NCBI RefSeq assembly: GCF_910596095.1
Contig: NC_056550.1
Location: 15,842,501 to 15,906,500 of the forward strand
Length of the DNA stretch: 64,000 bases
DNA from: Thunnus maccoyii
Taxonomy: Eukaryota > Chordata > Actinopteri > Scombriformes > Scombridae
Direction: 5' to 3'
This document shows positions 11,901 through 20,926 of the stretch, piece after piece. Within the stretch, counting starts at the first letter, position 1. Each line of letters opens with the position of its first letter. The notes under the pieces were generated by a model. The model saw nothing but the letters and a program-made list of their open reading frames with translations, had not been told where the DNA came from and made no database searches. The position numbers and the translations under genes are program-made.

Positions 11901-14900
11901 ATGGTAACGGCAGTCACAACAGGAGGTAAGCACGTTATTCAGGGCCATTACACCGAGTGAGGTGTTCTTTCTGACAGCATCACACCAAACATAGCATACA
12001 CAAATTGGCACAGCGCCGTGATGTCTGTGGACATCACTGCCTACACAGGCATGAGCCCTCTGCTTTCTTCATGGGAGGGGCGCAGGGCAACATCTATGTG
12101 TATGTGTGTATTGTGCAACACTGGGCAGTCATGACACGCTGTGTGTAACGGAATGAACCAAATTCACCATGATGTCATGAACTGGAGAAGTGGGGAGGGT
12201 GAAGGAACCTGCAATGTTAGAAATGTATTTTGTTTTAATCAAACAGTCCAAGCAGGCAACATTTCAATATCAACATCAACATTAAGGTTGTGAACAGCAA
12301 CCAGGAAGGGGCAGAGAACCTCACCATCACATCCCGGGGGGGCTGGAGAACACAGCCCGCGCCATTGAGACACTCCCCCCACAGACTGTCATTTCTGTGC
12401 TCTCACCCTCCTCACAGTGGGGCATCTCATTGAAAAGCTGTAAGTGACCTCACCTCTGCTGCCATCTAATCTCAGGCAACTCTCTGCAGTCTGCGCAGGA
12501 CGGTAGGTGCTGAACACCTCTCTCTCGTAGTCTCGTCCAAGGCACTCAAAGCAGAATTCATGGGGGTCTGTGCCGGCGATAAGGCTGGGACACAATGGGC
12601 AGAAACAAGCTTGGCAGACTGCGGTCTTGTTGCCTTATTTACTGTGGGTGCCACACATATTCAGGTAGGTGTGTCCTGACTGGCCAGCTACATATATGCA
12701 AATGTCAGTGGGCAAATATGCGTATGTGATTCCAGTGGAGGGTGGAGCCTGTGTGAGATAGAACTGCTTCTCCCCTTTCTGTCTCCAGTTGGGCTGGTCA
12801 AGAGAAGTTCCACTGACCCCACTTCAGTTTTTGAAGTCAATTACTCATGCCACTTAGAATATTTTTCAAAGTAACAAGCATGAGCATGGACTTGCCAGTA
12901 AAAGTATTTACCAGTTTTTCTACTTAGCAACTGACAAGATCAGCATCTTTGTCCAATGTAGCGGAGTAGTTACAGCAGGTTCAAAAAATGCCCATACTAA
13001 TTTGAATAATCAGCAAATTGCAAAACATTGGAACAAGTCTATTTTGCACTTGCATATTTGGTATTTTCTTGCCTCCAAAAGAACCTACAGTACTTGAAGG
13101 GTGGAGTGGCATGCATAGCTTAGGTTGTATTTATTAGTTCACTGCACAGAGGGTTTTTTTTTAAATGTAGATAACAACATTGCTGTTTACTCTGGTGCCA
13201 AACTCAACTCAACAATTTTGTTTTCTGAGGTGCATGAGAATTACAGACTCATGAGACCGTAGGCATGAATATACAATACACCTTTATTACTGTTACATGT
13301 CATTTCATATGTTGTGATGTACAGTGTTGTTTGCTCAGTCACAAACTTTTACAGTAAACAAGTTGGATGTGTGTTATTTTTCATTTATTTACAACAGCTG
13401 TACAACATTTTCCCCTGGATGGGCAAATGGACAAGGAATAGGATGCGTATCAGGAAGAATGTTGCTGACAACAGAGAACAAATAAGGCAGTTGGTCAGAC
13501 ATTTACAAGAAACTTTGAATACTCAAGTGTGCAGAGGATTTGTGGACTCCTTTCTGGCCCACAGAGAGAAGCTAGAGGTATTAAAATCTAGTGTATTATC
13601 ATAATATAAGGTTTACAGGTATCATTTTTCATTTTAGGATTTTTCTTATTACTTATTTGATGCTTAACATGAGTTAATAAAACATCATCAAATATCATTA
13701 AATATAAACACAATTTTAACAGTTTTTACCTGTTCATAAGGACGCAGAGAATAAAGACTCCTGCTACAACACACAGAACCTTCTGTCAACTGTTTCCAAC
13801 ATCTTTGCGGCTGGTACTGATACTACAGGAACTACACTGAGATGGGCTTTGTTGCTCATGGTCAAATATCCTGATATACAAGGTAAATGATATGCTTGTA
13901 TTAGATCTGTTGTACTCAGGTACAATCCTTAACTGAGGTGTTTTACATAAAGTTGAATACTTTTGTGCTTCAAGCTTTTGTGAAGTGTTAACAGCATGTA
14001 GACCTCCACTTAATTAGGTTTTTCTTTCTTTGCCTTACCTCTTTCGTACTTTCCTCTCTAGCAGGAATCCTAGCCACAAGTCGTGTCAGCATGTACAACA
14101 ACTCTAGTGTCACCCTCAGCCTAAAATTGCACTTTCATGTACTTCAGATATACATGAGAAAACCTCTACTCAAAAACTTTATTCAAACCATCAATCAGAA
14201 CAAGAGAACAGGGAAAACAGGAGCGTATATATAAATGCGGTTGGCTGATAGCAAAACCAGGGGCAGATGAGTAATTGGAAGGAGATGTGGGTGATCAAGG
14301 GAGTGGAAGACACATGGGGGCAGGAACTGAAATGACAAGACAAGGGAGTAATACAAAATAAAACAGGAAAGACAACAGGCAATGATTAACGAGATGCTAC
14401 AACTATGTCTTTTATTTTCTATTTTCAAGACCAGGTCCAGGGGGAGCTGAGCAGGGTGGTTGGAAACCGTCAGATCAGAGTAGAAGACAGGAAGAACCTG
14501 CCCTACACCAATGCTGTCATCCATGAAACACAGAGAATGGCTAGTATCCTTCCTATGTCTCTTCCTCACACCACCAGCAAAGATGTCAATTTCCAGGGCT
14601 ATTTTATTAGAAAGGTAAACATCAGATGGATTAAAACAATTCTTCAAGTTCATGCAAAATTATGAAAAAAAATGTAAAAATACTCTTGATTTCAGACAGC
14701 TGTTTAAAGATAGTGGTTTGTACTGCTTTTTAAAACATCGTTAGTATCTTTCTCAAGGGGACCACTGTGTACCCTCTTTTGGCATCTGTTCTTTGGGATG
14801 AGAGTGAATGGGAGAGCCCACACACCTTTAATCCTGCCCATTTCTTGGACAAGGATGGGAAGTTTGTCAAGAGAGATGCCTTCATGCCTTTCTCTGCAGG

Positions 14901-15175
14901 TAAGCAAGGTCAGCTATTACTTCCTGTCAAAGCCAATGTACTGTATGTTTTTCAGATGATCCAAAGCTTTTTCTTGTTCTCTTACAGGTCGCAGGGTGTG
15001 TCTTGGAGAGAGTCTGGCTAGGATGGAGCTGTTCCTCTTCTTTACCTCCCTCCTGCAGCGCTTTCGTTTCACTCCTCCACCTGGAGTGAAAGAGGATGAC
15101 CTGGATCTGACACCAGTTGTGGGCTTCACCCTCAACCCTTCACCCCATAAACTGTGTGCTGTCGTATGCATATGA
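2926..15175 (+). CDS. cyp2k: Cytochrome P450 family 2 subfamily K protein, 9 exons, 508 aa
   Basis: ER-anchored heme-thiolate monooxygenase that oxidises fatty acids and xenobiotics with NADPH-P450 reductase. Coding exons are 2926-3135, 7296-7458, 8833-8988, 9083-9243, 13398-13577, 13741-13882, 14430-14614, 14758-14899 and 14988-15175. All introns are GT-AG, and the joined length is 1527 bp with no internal stop. The sequence shows an N-terminal membrane anchor (about residues 7-33), the proline hinge PPGPRPLP (44-51), the I-helix AGTDTT (314-319), the K-helix ExxR (E370, R373) and the heme loop FSAGRRVCLG with axial Cys451. Length and the nine-exon layout are normal for CYP2. The protein follows trout CYP2K1, as I recall it, nearly end to end, including [20 protein letters not shown] and the FTLNPSPH tail. 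The exact CYP2K member cannot be assigned. The start has A at -3. Introns 1 and 4 are swollen by retrotransposons, but the exons look intact. Confidence 0.93.
3906..3940. repeat. (CA)n microsatellite
   Basis: A short CA tract with one G interruption. It lies just beside the 3' end of the antisense LINE and may mark or follow its tail. Confidence 0.8.
3970..6945 (-). mobile_element. Eroded Tx1/L1-type non-LTR retrotransposon in cyp2k intron 1
   Basis: Read on the minus strand, the pieces come in LINE order. They are an acidic ORF1-like fragment (6943-6659), an APE-type endonuclease piece with VYGPNQD and LLGGDLNC (6220-5894), the region before the reverse transcriptase with [10 protein letters not shown] (5568-5254), the polymerase core with [14 protein letters not shown], motif A (5094-4834), and a C-terminal zf-RVT-like region with [13 protein letters not shown] (4483-3974). 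Frames are broken between pieces and the length is about half that of a full element, so it is dead and internally deleted. It lies antisense to cyp2k. Fish Tx1-like L1 elements carry this domain set. It is retrotransposon sequence, not a host gene. Confidence 0.85.
5185..5208. repeat. (AG)n microsatellite inside the LINE
   Basis: A run of AG dinucleotides that interrupts the LINE between its polymerase core and the upstream reverse-transcriptase segment. Confidence 0.85.
7026..7053. repeat. (GA)n microsatellite
   Basis: GA dinucleotide run just upstream (on the minus strand) of the LINE ORF1-like fragment, in cyp2k intron 1. Confidence 0.85.
7925..8345. repeat. Degenerate AT-rich repeat with a purine-rich half and a pyrimidine-rich half
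   Basis: In cyp2k intron 2. The left part is rich in AAATGG/AAATTT words. The right part carries many CATTTTAAATTT and CCATTT words, which are their reverse complements. This looks like a decayed minisatellite or the remains of a foldback element. There are no clear ends or target duplication. Confidence 0.4.
10066..10260. repeat. Left inverted terminal repeat of the DIRS element
   Basis: Starts with the small palindrome GGTTATGGTATTGTAACC and continues GTTCTATTAGCACAGG, CCTCCACTGGA, CACCTACCTGAATA and AAGGCAGTGAGACTGC. The reverse complement of 12600-12766 carries matching words in the same order. Confidence 0.8.
10300..10395. repeat. DIRS internal complementary region
   Basis: The first half (about 10300-10355) is the reverse complement of the element's left end, including the GGTTACGATATTGTAACCC-like palindrome. 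The second half (about 10356-10395, GTTCTATCTCACACAGGC) matches the reverse complement of the right end. A stretch made of both termini joined together, next to the 3' inverted repeat, is the hallmark internal complementary region of DIRS1-type elements. Confidence 0.75.
12600..12766. repeat. Right inverted terminal repeat of the DIRS element
   Basis: Inverted match of 10087-10260. It ends GGAGCCTGTGTGAGATAGAAC at 12764, with the last bases defined only by this match. Confidence 0.75.
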
Positions 15176-16446
15176 GGAAGAGGATTTGCATTAGACCTGC
15201 TTTTGCCAGATTTCCATTACTACTGATTCTATTTGAAAAAACAGAAAAAGCAGTAAGCAGGAATGTCTAATATGATCTGCTTCTACAAGACCTTTTGTAC
15301 ATTAGTGGCAGGGAGAAATGAATAAACTCTAGATGTTTTTTCTATTATGAGGGGGGTGCAATTGGTCTCACATAATCAATTATACTGTAAAATTAAAGCA
15401 CTTCAAAATAAGCATTATTGACATAAATCAATCCAGTATCACACTTAAAATCTGAAAAGGAGCAAAATAAAATTGTAAAGTTGCAAAAGAAAATCATGAG
15501 GTATTATGTCTGGCTAAGTTGATGATGTATCATAACTTATATTTTAAAAATATATATTTTGAAATGATTTCCAAGAAATTTTACTATATAGTTTGAATCT
15601 TGTTTTTGTATCACTTGTACCACAATATGAAGTTGCTAAATCAATAGATAATGGTGGATAAATAAATAGTTCAACTCAGAAAACACTTGCAAATACACAA
15701 AACCAAAGAAATTATTTTGCACAAAGAGCATTTTGTTTATCTCATTTAGTTTAGCTTGGTTGGTGTAGATTTGGTCATCCTATTTGAAACTATTTGGATA
15801 ACTGCCTCTGCTGTTTCCTGCAGCTCTTGCATTGCACTCAGGATTAACGATATGAACTGTAACTTTAGCAAGCTTCAGCAAGAACCCTGCTCTCTGTACA
15901 GCTGACAGCTGTACACTGTCAAAATGATGATCTTATGTTCTAGTTGTAAACACAACTTTATAACAATAACATTGAAAGTACTATGTTTGTGTGGAAAACA
16001 TCTCAATATGTTAGCTTCTCACACACTGCCTTACATATTAAAATAAAGGAACATGCTTTGGATCATAACCATCTCTTTATTTTTTTGCAGTTAGCATAGA
16101 CGTATGAAAACGAACAGTTCATAATGTCATTCCTAGTGATACAAAATAAACAGATACAAAATAAACAAGAATTTCGCATAATTTGTCATTTTCAGTTGGT
16201 CATTGCCTATAGTTATAACCATATTATTACTACAGCATTATAATCCCTTTATTCTATTGCTGTTTGTATTCTCTTAAAATGTACTTTGGAAATAAATTAA
16301 TTAAAAAAATGCTACAGTATATGTTGTAAAAAGATGTGTGCCTTAAATTACTACACTAAAGTGACTCTAAAAAAAAAAAACACATCCAAGCCCTTATGGT
16401 CCCAAAACACCAAAGACACCCAGACCTGTGTGGAATCTGTAGCCCT
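15176..16446. other. Region between the converging 3' ends of cyp2k and the HTH gene
   Basis: Holds the cyp2k 3' UTR, with a candidate AATAAA at 15321-15326. It also holds the probable 3' UTR of the minus-strand HTH gene, where TTTATT at 16076-16081 and another near 16249 read as AATAAA on the minus strand. No further gene seen. Confidence 0.5.
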
Positions 16447-18841
16447 CTAAGGTCCCTCCACTTTGATAATATTGACCTGCTGATCCTGTGGAGAGAGGTT
16501 GGAGTTCATCACCGGCTGCGTGGACACACTGCAGTCCTGCAGAGTCCTCCCTGAACAGCTGCTTTGGAAATCAGATGTTTTACTCTCTGATCCTCTGTAT
16601 GTCTGAGAATGTGATTGGCTGAATGTAGACACATAGGACTGTGTGTACAGTGGCATGACTGTTTGACTGTTTTGCTGTGGGTATGCAGCTGCATAAGGTT
16701 GCGTTTGAGGAGGAGTGTGAGTAAGTGGGAGGCTCTCAGTGCTGCTACATGGTGGGAACCCATTCATGCTTGTAGGACTCAGTCCTGGCAGTTTGAAGGC
16801 CTCTACAGTTTCTAAACTCTCTAGAGAGTTATAGCTTGGCTGGGTTAGGCTGCACTGAGTGTATGTGCCTTGGCTGAAGTTGAAGGTGTCTTGGCTGAAG
16901 GAGGAAGATGCAGAGGCACTCGGCAAAGCAGAGGGTGATGGCGTTTTGTTGTGCTGTTGTTGAACACTGCTACAACGTCCCAGTTTGGAAGTCAGGTTCT
17001 GTAAAGTGCTGAGGATCTGCTTCTGAATGTGTGTCTGCTGCGCCTGCTCCCTCTCCTGGCGGCACTGCTGTTCCACTAGCATCTTCACTGCCAGGCCCAA
17101 GCTGCGTACCTCAGAGCTCAGGGTGTGAATCTGATCCTGCAGACCACCTCTCCCTCCAGGGTCTTGGACTGCCTGCTTGGGGCTTGGGTTCCCCTCACTG
17201 CGAGTGGCACCCTGGCCTCCAGGGGTCTGTAGGCGGATGACAGGACCCCCAGGAGCTGAGGATGTTAAAGGTGCTGGTGGCCGGTTAGGAAGCCGAATGC
17301 CAGCCCGAGGGGGAGGATGAAGGGAACGGACAGACACTCCTGGTCTCTCTGTGAAAAACCGCCTAGGGACACTGCCTCCTCCAGGCTGACACTCCATGAC
17401 AGTCTGTGAAACATTGAAAAGATAGAAATTAAACTAGTGGAACACTATGAAAGATTATAGTGCAATCTTAGTAACAAATATGAGAATAAAGACAGAGTCT
17501 TAAGCATGGCCAGGCTCCCAGACTCAGGACAAAACACCAAAAAGGAGAATACCCAGTTATTTTTTGCTAAGGGGCCACTAATCAACTGGCAGCTTTATGC
17601 TGGAATACCTGGTACTAATTTACAATTTCATACAGTCTCAATTAGTTTGTGTATTTTTGTTTGAGTACAAGTTTTCTAACCTCACCTTTAAAAGTACCAC
17701 ACTACAGAACGCTGTATCTGAGGTTTTTGTGTGCTTAAAACAGGATCTAGTCAGCAAAAACTCAGAGGTATATCCAGGAACTGGTGTGAAGACAGTATGA
17801 TTCACTATGCAAACATAATCCTTGACTTAACAGTTATAGTCTGTCAATAACAAAGGCAAGGAGCTCTCTTTAGTTAATGTGAATAAAGAGATAATTGCTG
17901 GAAATTTTATGGCATTTGAAGTTTGACCTTTTCTCACCTTTTCAGCGGTCAGATCATATGTCTCAGGCGGCTGTGGCACTGTATTCCTCAAATCAGCACC
18001 TTGGACACCTGAGTGATCTCTCCTCACCAATGCTGCCACCTGGTGGAGTGACTGTTTAAAAATAAGTTGTACATGTAAGACTACTAATTTGCTGCTTACA
18101 GTATTCAACAAATTGCACACCTTTGATGCTCTTATAGACGACTACAAACCTAACAAATAGGATTGTGCCACATGACAGATGTAATGTCTAGGTAGGTACC
18201 TTCATCCTGTGTGACAGAGCTTTATCCAAAAGCCTTTTACGAGCTGCCAACATTGAATTAGTGGCTGGAGAAGGCGTAACTCTCCTCCTCATGAATGCTG
18301 CAGATGCTGTTCCTGTGGAAGACACAGCATTTGCCTCTGCTCTTGTCACAGTGGACTGCAGACCTCTTTGTTGGCTGTTCTGAGCAAGAGAGGTGACACT
18401 AACAATCTGGATGTCATTTTCTTCCTTATCTCCCTCGTGTTGCCGCTCTAACCTGCTGCCTCCACTGGTTTCCCCGGATCCAGATGGTTTTGCATTAGTC
18501 TCTGGTTTTGTGGATGTCTGTTTGGCAACGTCTGGAGCTGCTGAAAAGCTAGCATGGTGACATGCCTCCTTCAGTAGGTTTTGGAGATGAATGTTACTCC
18601 AGCTTTCTCGTATTCCCCCAGCGTGAGTATGCACCTGTGCTGACGATGTGTTGCTTCCAGCCTCCCCAGGTCTCACCCTCCCTGGTGGCCTCCCCTGGAA
18701 CTCCCTCAGAAACAGGTAGATGGCCTGGGCTGACACCTTGATGTTCTCCAGCTCCAGCACAGCTTTGATCTTACGGAAACTCAGACCAGCCTTCCGCAGC
18801 TCCACCACTTTGCGTTTGGCAGCATCATCCAGCCGGCCCAT
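16447..18841 (-). CDS. Uncharacterised 570-aa protein with N-terminal transposase-like HTH and coiled coil
   Basis: I do not recognise the gene by name. Coding exons on the minus strand are 18841-18200, 18051-17938 and 17403-16447. They join in phase 0 with GT-AG introns into 570 codons plus stop. Residues about 6-48 (VVELRKAGLSFRKIK, then QAIYLFL) resemble the helix-turn-helix of Tc1/mariner or paired-type proteins. An acidic-flanked IQIV (144-147) looks like a SUMO-interacting motif. Residues 340-394 are predicted by eye to be a coiled coil. The rest is Ser/Thr/Gln/Pro-rich. IKVE near the C-terminus (Lys566) fits the SUMO acceptor consensus. An in-frame TGA lies seven bases upstream of the ATG, supporting this start. 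No DDE catalytic domain is present. The likely role is nuclear DNA binding, by inference only. Confidence 0.8.
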
Positions 18842-20700
18842 GGTCTCTCACTCCAGAGCAACTTAGTGAAATCAGTTGTTTTTCACTGTAAAAGTCATTT
18901 AAGAAAAAACTGTAACCAGCATTTGGTGTATGTTTAGTGCTGAGAAATAAATGTAGGATAAAACGTGTGAATCATGTGTGACTAAAGGTGCTGCAGTCAT
19001 GAATGTCTTCTTGTAATGGAAAATACCAGTAATACAGGAGCATATTGGTACCACCAATAGAAAAATTTGCAGTTTCTCAAGGGATCCCTTTTAGATTGTA
19101 ATTTTCTTTCCCATAGAGACTAATCTACAACTCTAATTTTTAGATAATGTCAAACAGAGTTGCAATGATTGACAGAAAAAATTAATTGCCAACCATTTTG
19201 ATAGTCAATTAGGCTAATTGCTTTGACTCATTTTTTGAGAAAAAAATGTCCAAATCCTCTGATTCCAACTTCTCAAATGTAAATATTTTCTAGTTTTTTT
19301 AGTCATCTATGATAGTAAACTGAATATCTTTGGGTTGTGGACTATTGGTCAAGACAAAAAAAGACATTTGAGCACATCATCTTGGGCTCTGGAAAACAGT
19401 GATCACCATTTTTCAACATTTTCTGGCTTATAGACCAAAGAACTACCGATTAATTGAGAAAACAATCAACAGATTAACCGAAAATGAAAATAATCATAAG
19501 TTGCAGCCCTAATAACAAATTATTCCATAGTAACAAGAAACTTTTGTCCTCATAACAATGTATTACTTTATCTTGTCATATCCAGAAACACTTGTTATTA
19601 CACAGTACCAACGAATCTCTGTAAAACAAACTTTCCTCATTATTATTAACATGCGTTATACATGTTGTTTTAACAAGAAAAACATCCAATCAATGCCTAA
19701 TTTGAGGACATTGTAGCCTACAGTGTCTATAAAAATGTATAATACCTAATGTACATGATTAGATTAAGATTCCATGGTTATTGAAGTATAAACATATACT
19801 GATCCACACATGATAAAAACTAGATCACAACTGCTTCATTTTTGGGTCACAACATAATTTTACTCGATAAATCCGTAACAAGGCAAGGTGATTACTGGTT
19901 GAAGTCTCCCTCCACTCAAAAATATGTTTTTCTTTTTGTTCCTACTGTTGAATGATTGAGCTTCACTATGCAGAATGATGTATGTGCAGAGTTTGATGCT
20001 CTTTGCACATTCATCTGCTCAAAGTGGAATCCTGGTCCTATATTCAACTTACACAAGTGTGATGTGGAAACTTGAAGCCTTCAGTGCACACACACTGAGA
20101 ATGGACTTTACAGTGAAGTAGGAGAAATCTTGTGCCCAGCAGTTAAAACTCTGAAATTAAATATATTTGCATATTTATAAATTCAGGAATTTCTAATGAG
20201 ATAGAAGGGGTAGATGCAATTTTAAACATTTTAACATGGTAATTTGAACTTTTTTTGTGGAAAAACCATATCAGACACACATTATTAGTCAGGAGAGTAT
20301 TTTGTATACATCTTAAACATGTCTGGAGGGGATCTTTAACACAAAAATAATAATGCAATCCATAATACAAGTTAAAAAGTAGTTAATTTATAAAGTGGGT
20401 AATGGGACAAATCCAGAGTAGACAGTTACCACAATACGTCTTTATTTTAATGCTAATTTGCAACTATTCTAGCGATAGATTAGCCTAGCTATAGAATCAT
20501 GTTACAGCTACATTGCAAATTTGGAAAAAAGTTGTATTTCGTCGTGTTTGCTCGAATACGCTGCAGCACAGTGGTGATCCAGTTTATCTGTAACTACCAG
20601 ATGTTAGCTTAGCGAGCTAACGACAACAGTTTAGCACAGTATCTTATAAAGTGAAGCGCTCACCTTGTTGGCAAGAAATACGATCGATTGGTGCTTACTA
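18842..20700 (-). other. Probable 5' UTR exons and first intron of the HTH gene
   Basis: On the minus strand, TTTTACAG precedes 18885, a good acceptor just upstream of the start codon. CAACAAG|GTGAGC at 20664 is a good donor. This predicts a non-coding first exon starting near 20700 and a 1.8-kb intron (20663-18886). It would place this promoter about 0.2 kb from that of rnps1. cDNA is needed to confirm it. Confidence 0.45.
19155..19510. repeat. hAT-like interspersed repeat (ATTAATC/GTTGCAG family), full-length copy
   Basis: Begins AGAGTTGCAATGATT and ends ATAAGTTGCAGCCCT, imperfect inverted ends. Inner words such as GAATATCTTTGGGTTGTGGAC and GATTAATTGAGAAAA match a repeat I recall as very common in teleosts. 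There is no coding capacity. The flanking 8 bases are only weakly alike, so it is an old copy. Fragments of the same family occur at about 21650, 44570, 58858 and 62253. Confidence 0.65.
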
Positions 20701-20926
20701 ATCGATTAAATTCCACGTACCATGATGAAATATTTCGTCATTGCATAGCTGTGATGTAACCGTACAAACCTTAACATCTTTTTAGTCGACAACAACATAA
20801 ATAAACAAATCAGTTGTATGTGGCGCTCAGATTGGTACGTAACTTCCTCTTGTCGTCATCACTAAGCGACGGTTCCTCAGGCCGCAAGCGAGCGGTAGAA
20901 GCAAAGGCGCATCCATTGAAAGAAAT
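20665..20926. promoter_or_regulatory. Putative bidirectional promoter between the HTH gene and rnps1
   Basis: The predicted minus-strand first exon of the HTH gene and the plus-strand first exon of rnps1 diverge from here. The region contains an ETS-like ACTTCCTC (near 20840), a CRE-like GTCGTCATCAC and more CpG than its surroundings, without an evident TATA box. Housekeeping genes often share such promoters. The transcription starts are not visible from sequence alone. Confidence 0.4.

Larger units (their letters stand above)
10066..12766 (-). mobile_element. Eroded DIRS-type tyrosine-recombinase retrotransposon in cyp2k intron 4
   Basis: On the minus strand there are reverse transcriptase pieces (11485-11033: [24 protein letters not shown]), then an RNase H-side piece with [10 protein letters not shown] (within 11145-10843). 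Last comes a tyrosine-recombinase-like piece with [12 protein letters not shown] (within 10574-10362). That is DIRS order. Frames are shifted and no full ORF survives. The two ends are long inverted repeats: the left end (from 10087) aligns over at least about 170 bases with the reverse complement of the right end (from 12764). Both share CACCTACCTGAATA and the GTTCTAT end. A third junction-like copy lies at about 10300-10395. No target duplication is seen, as expected for DIRS. Confidence 0.85.
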
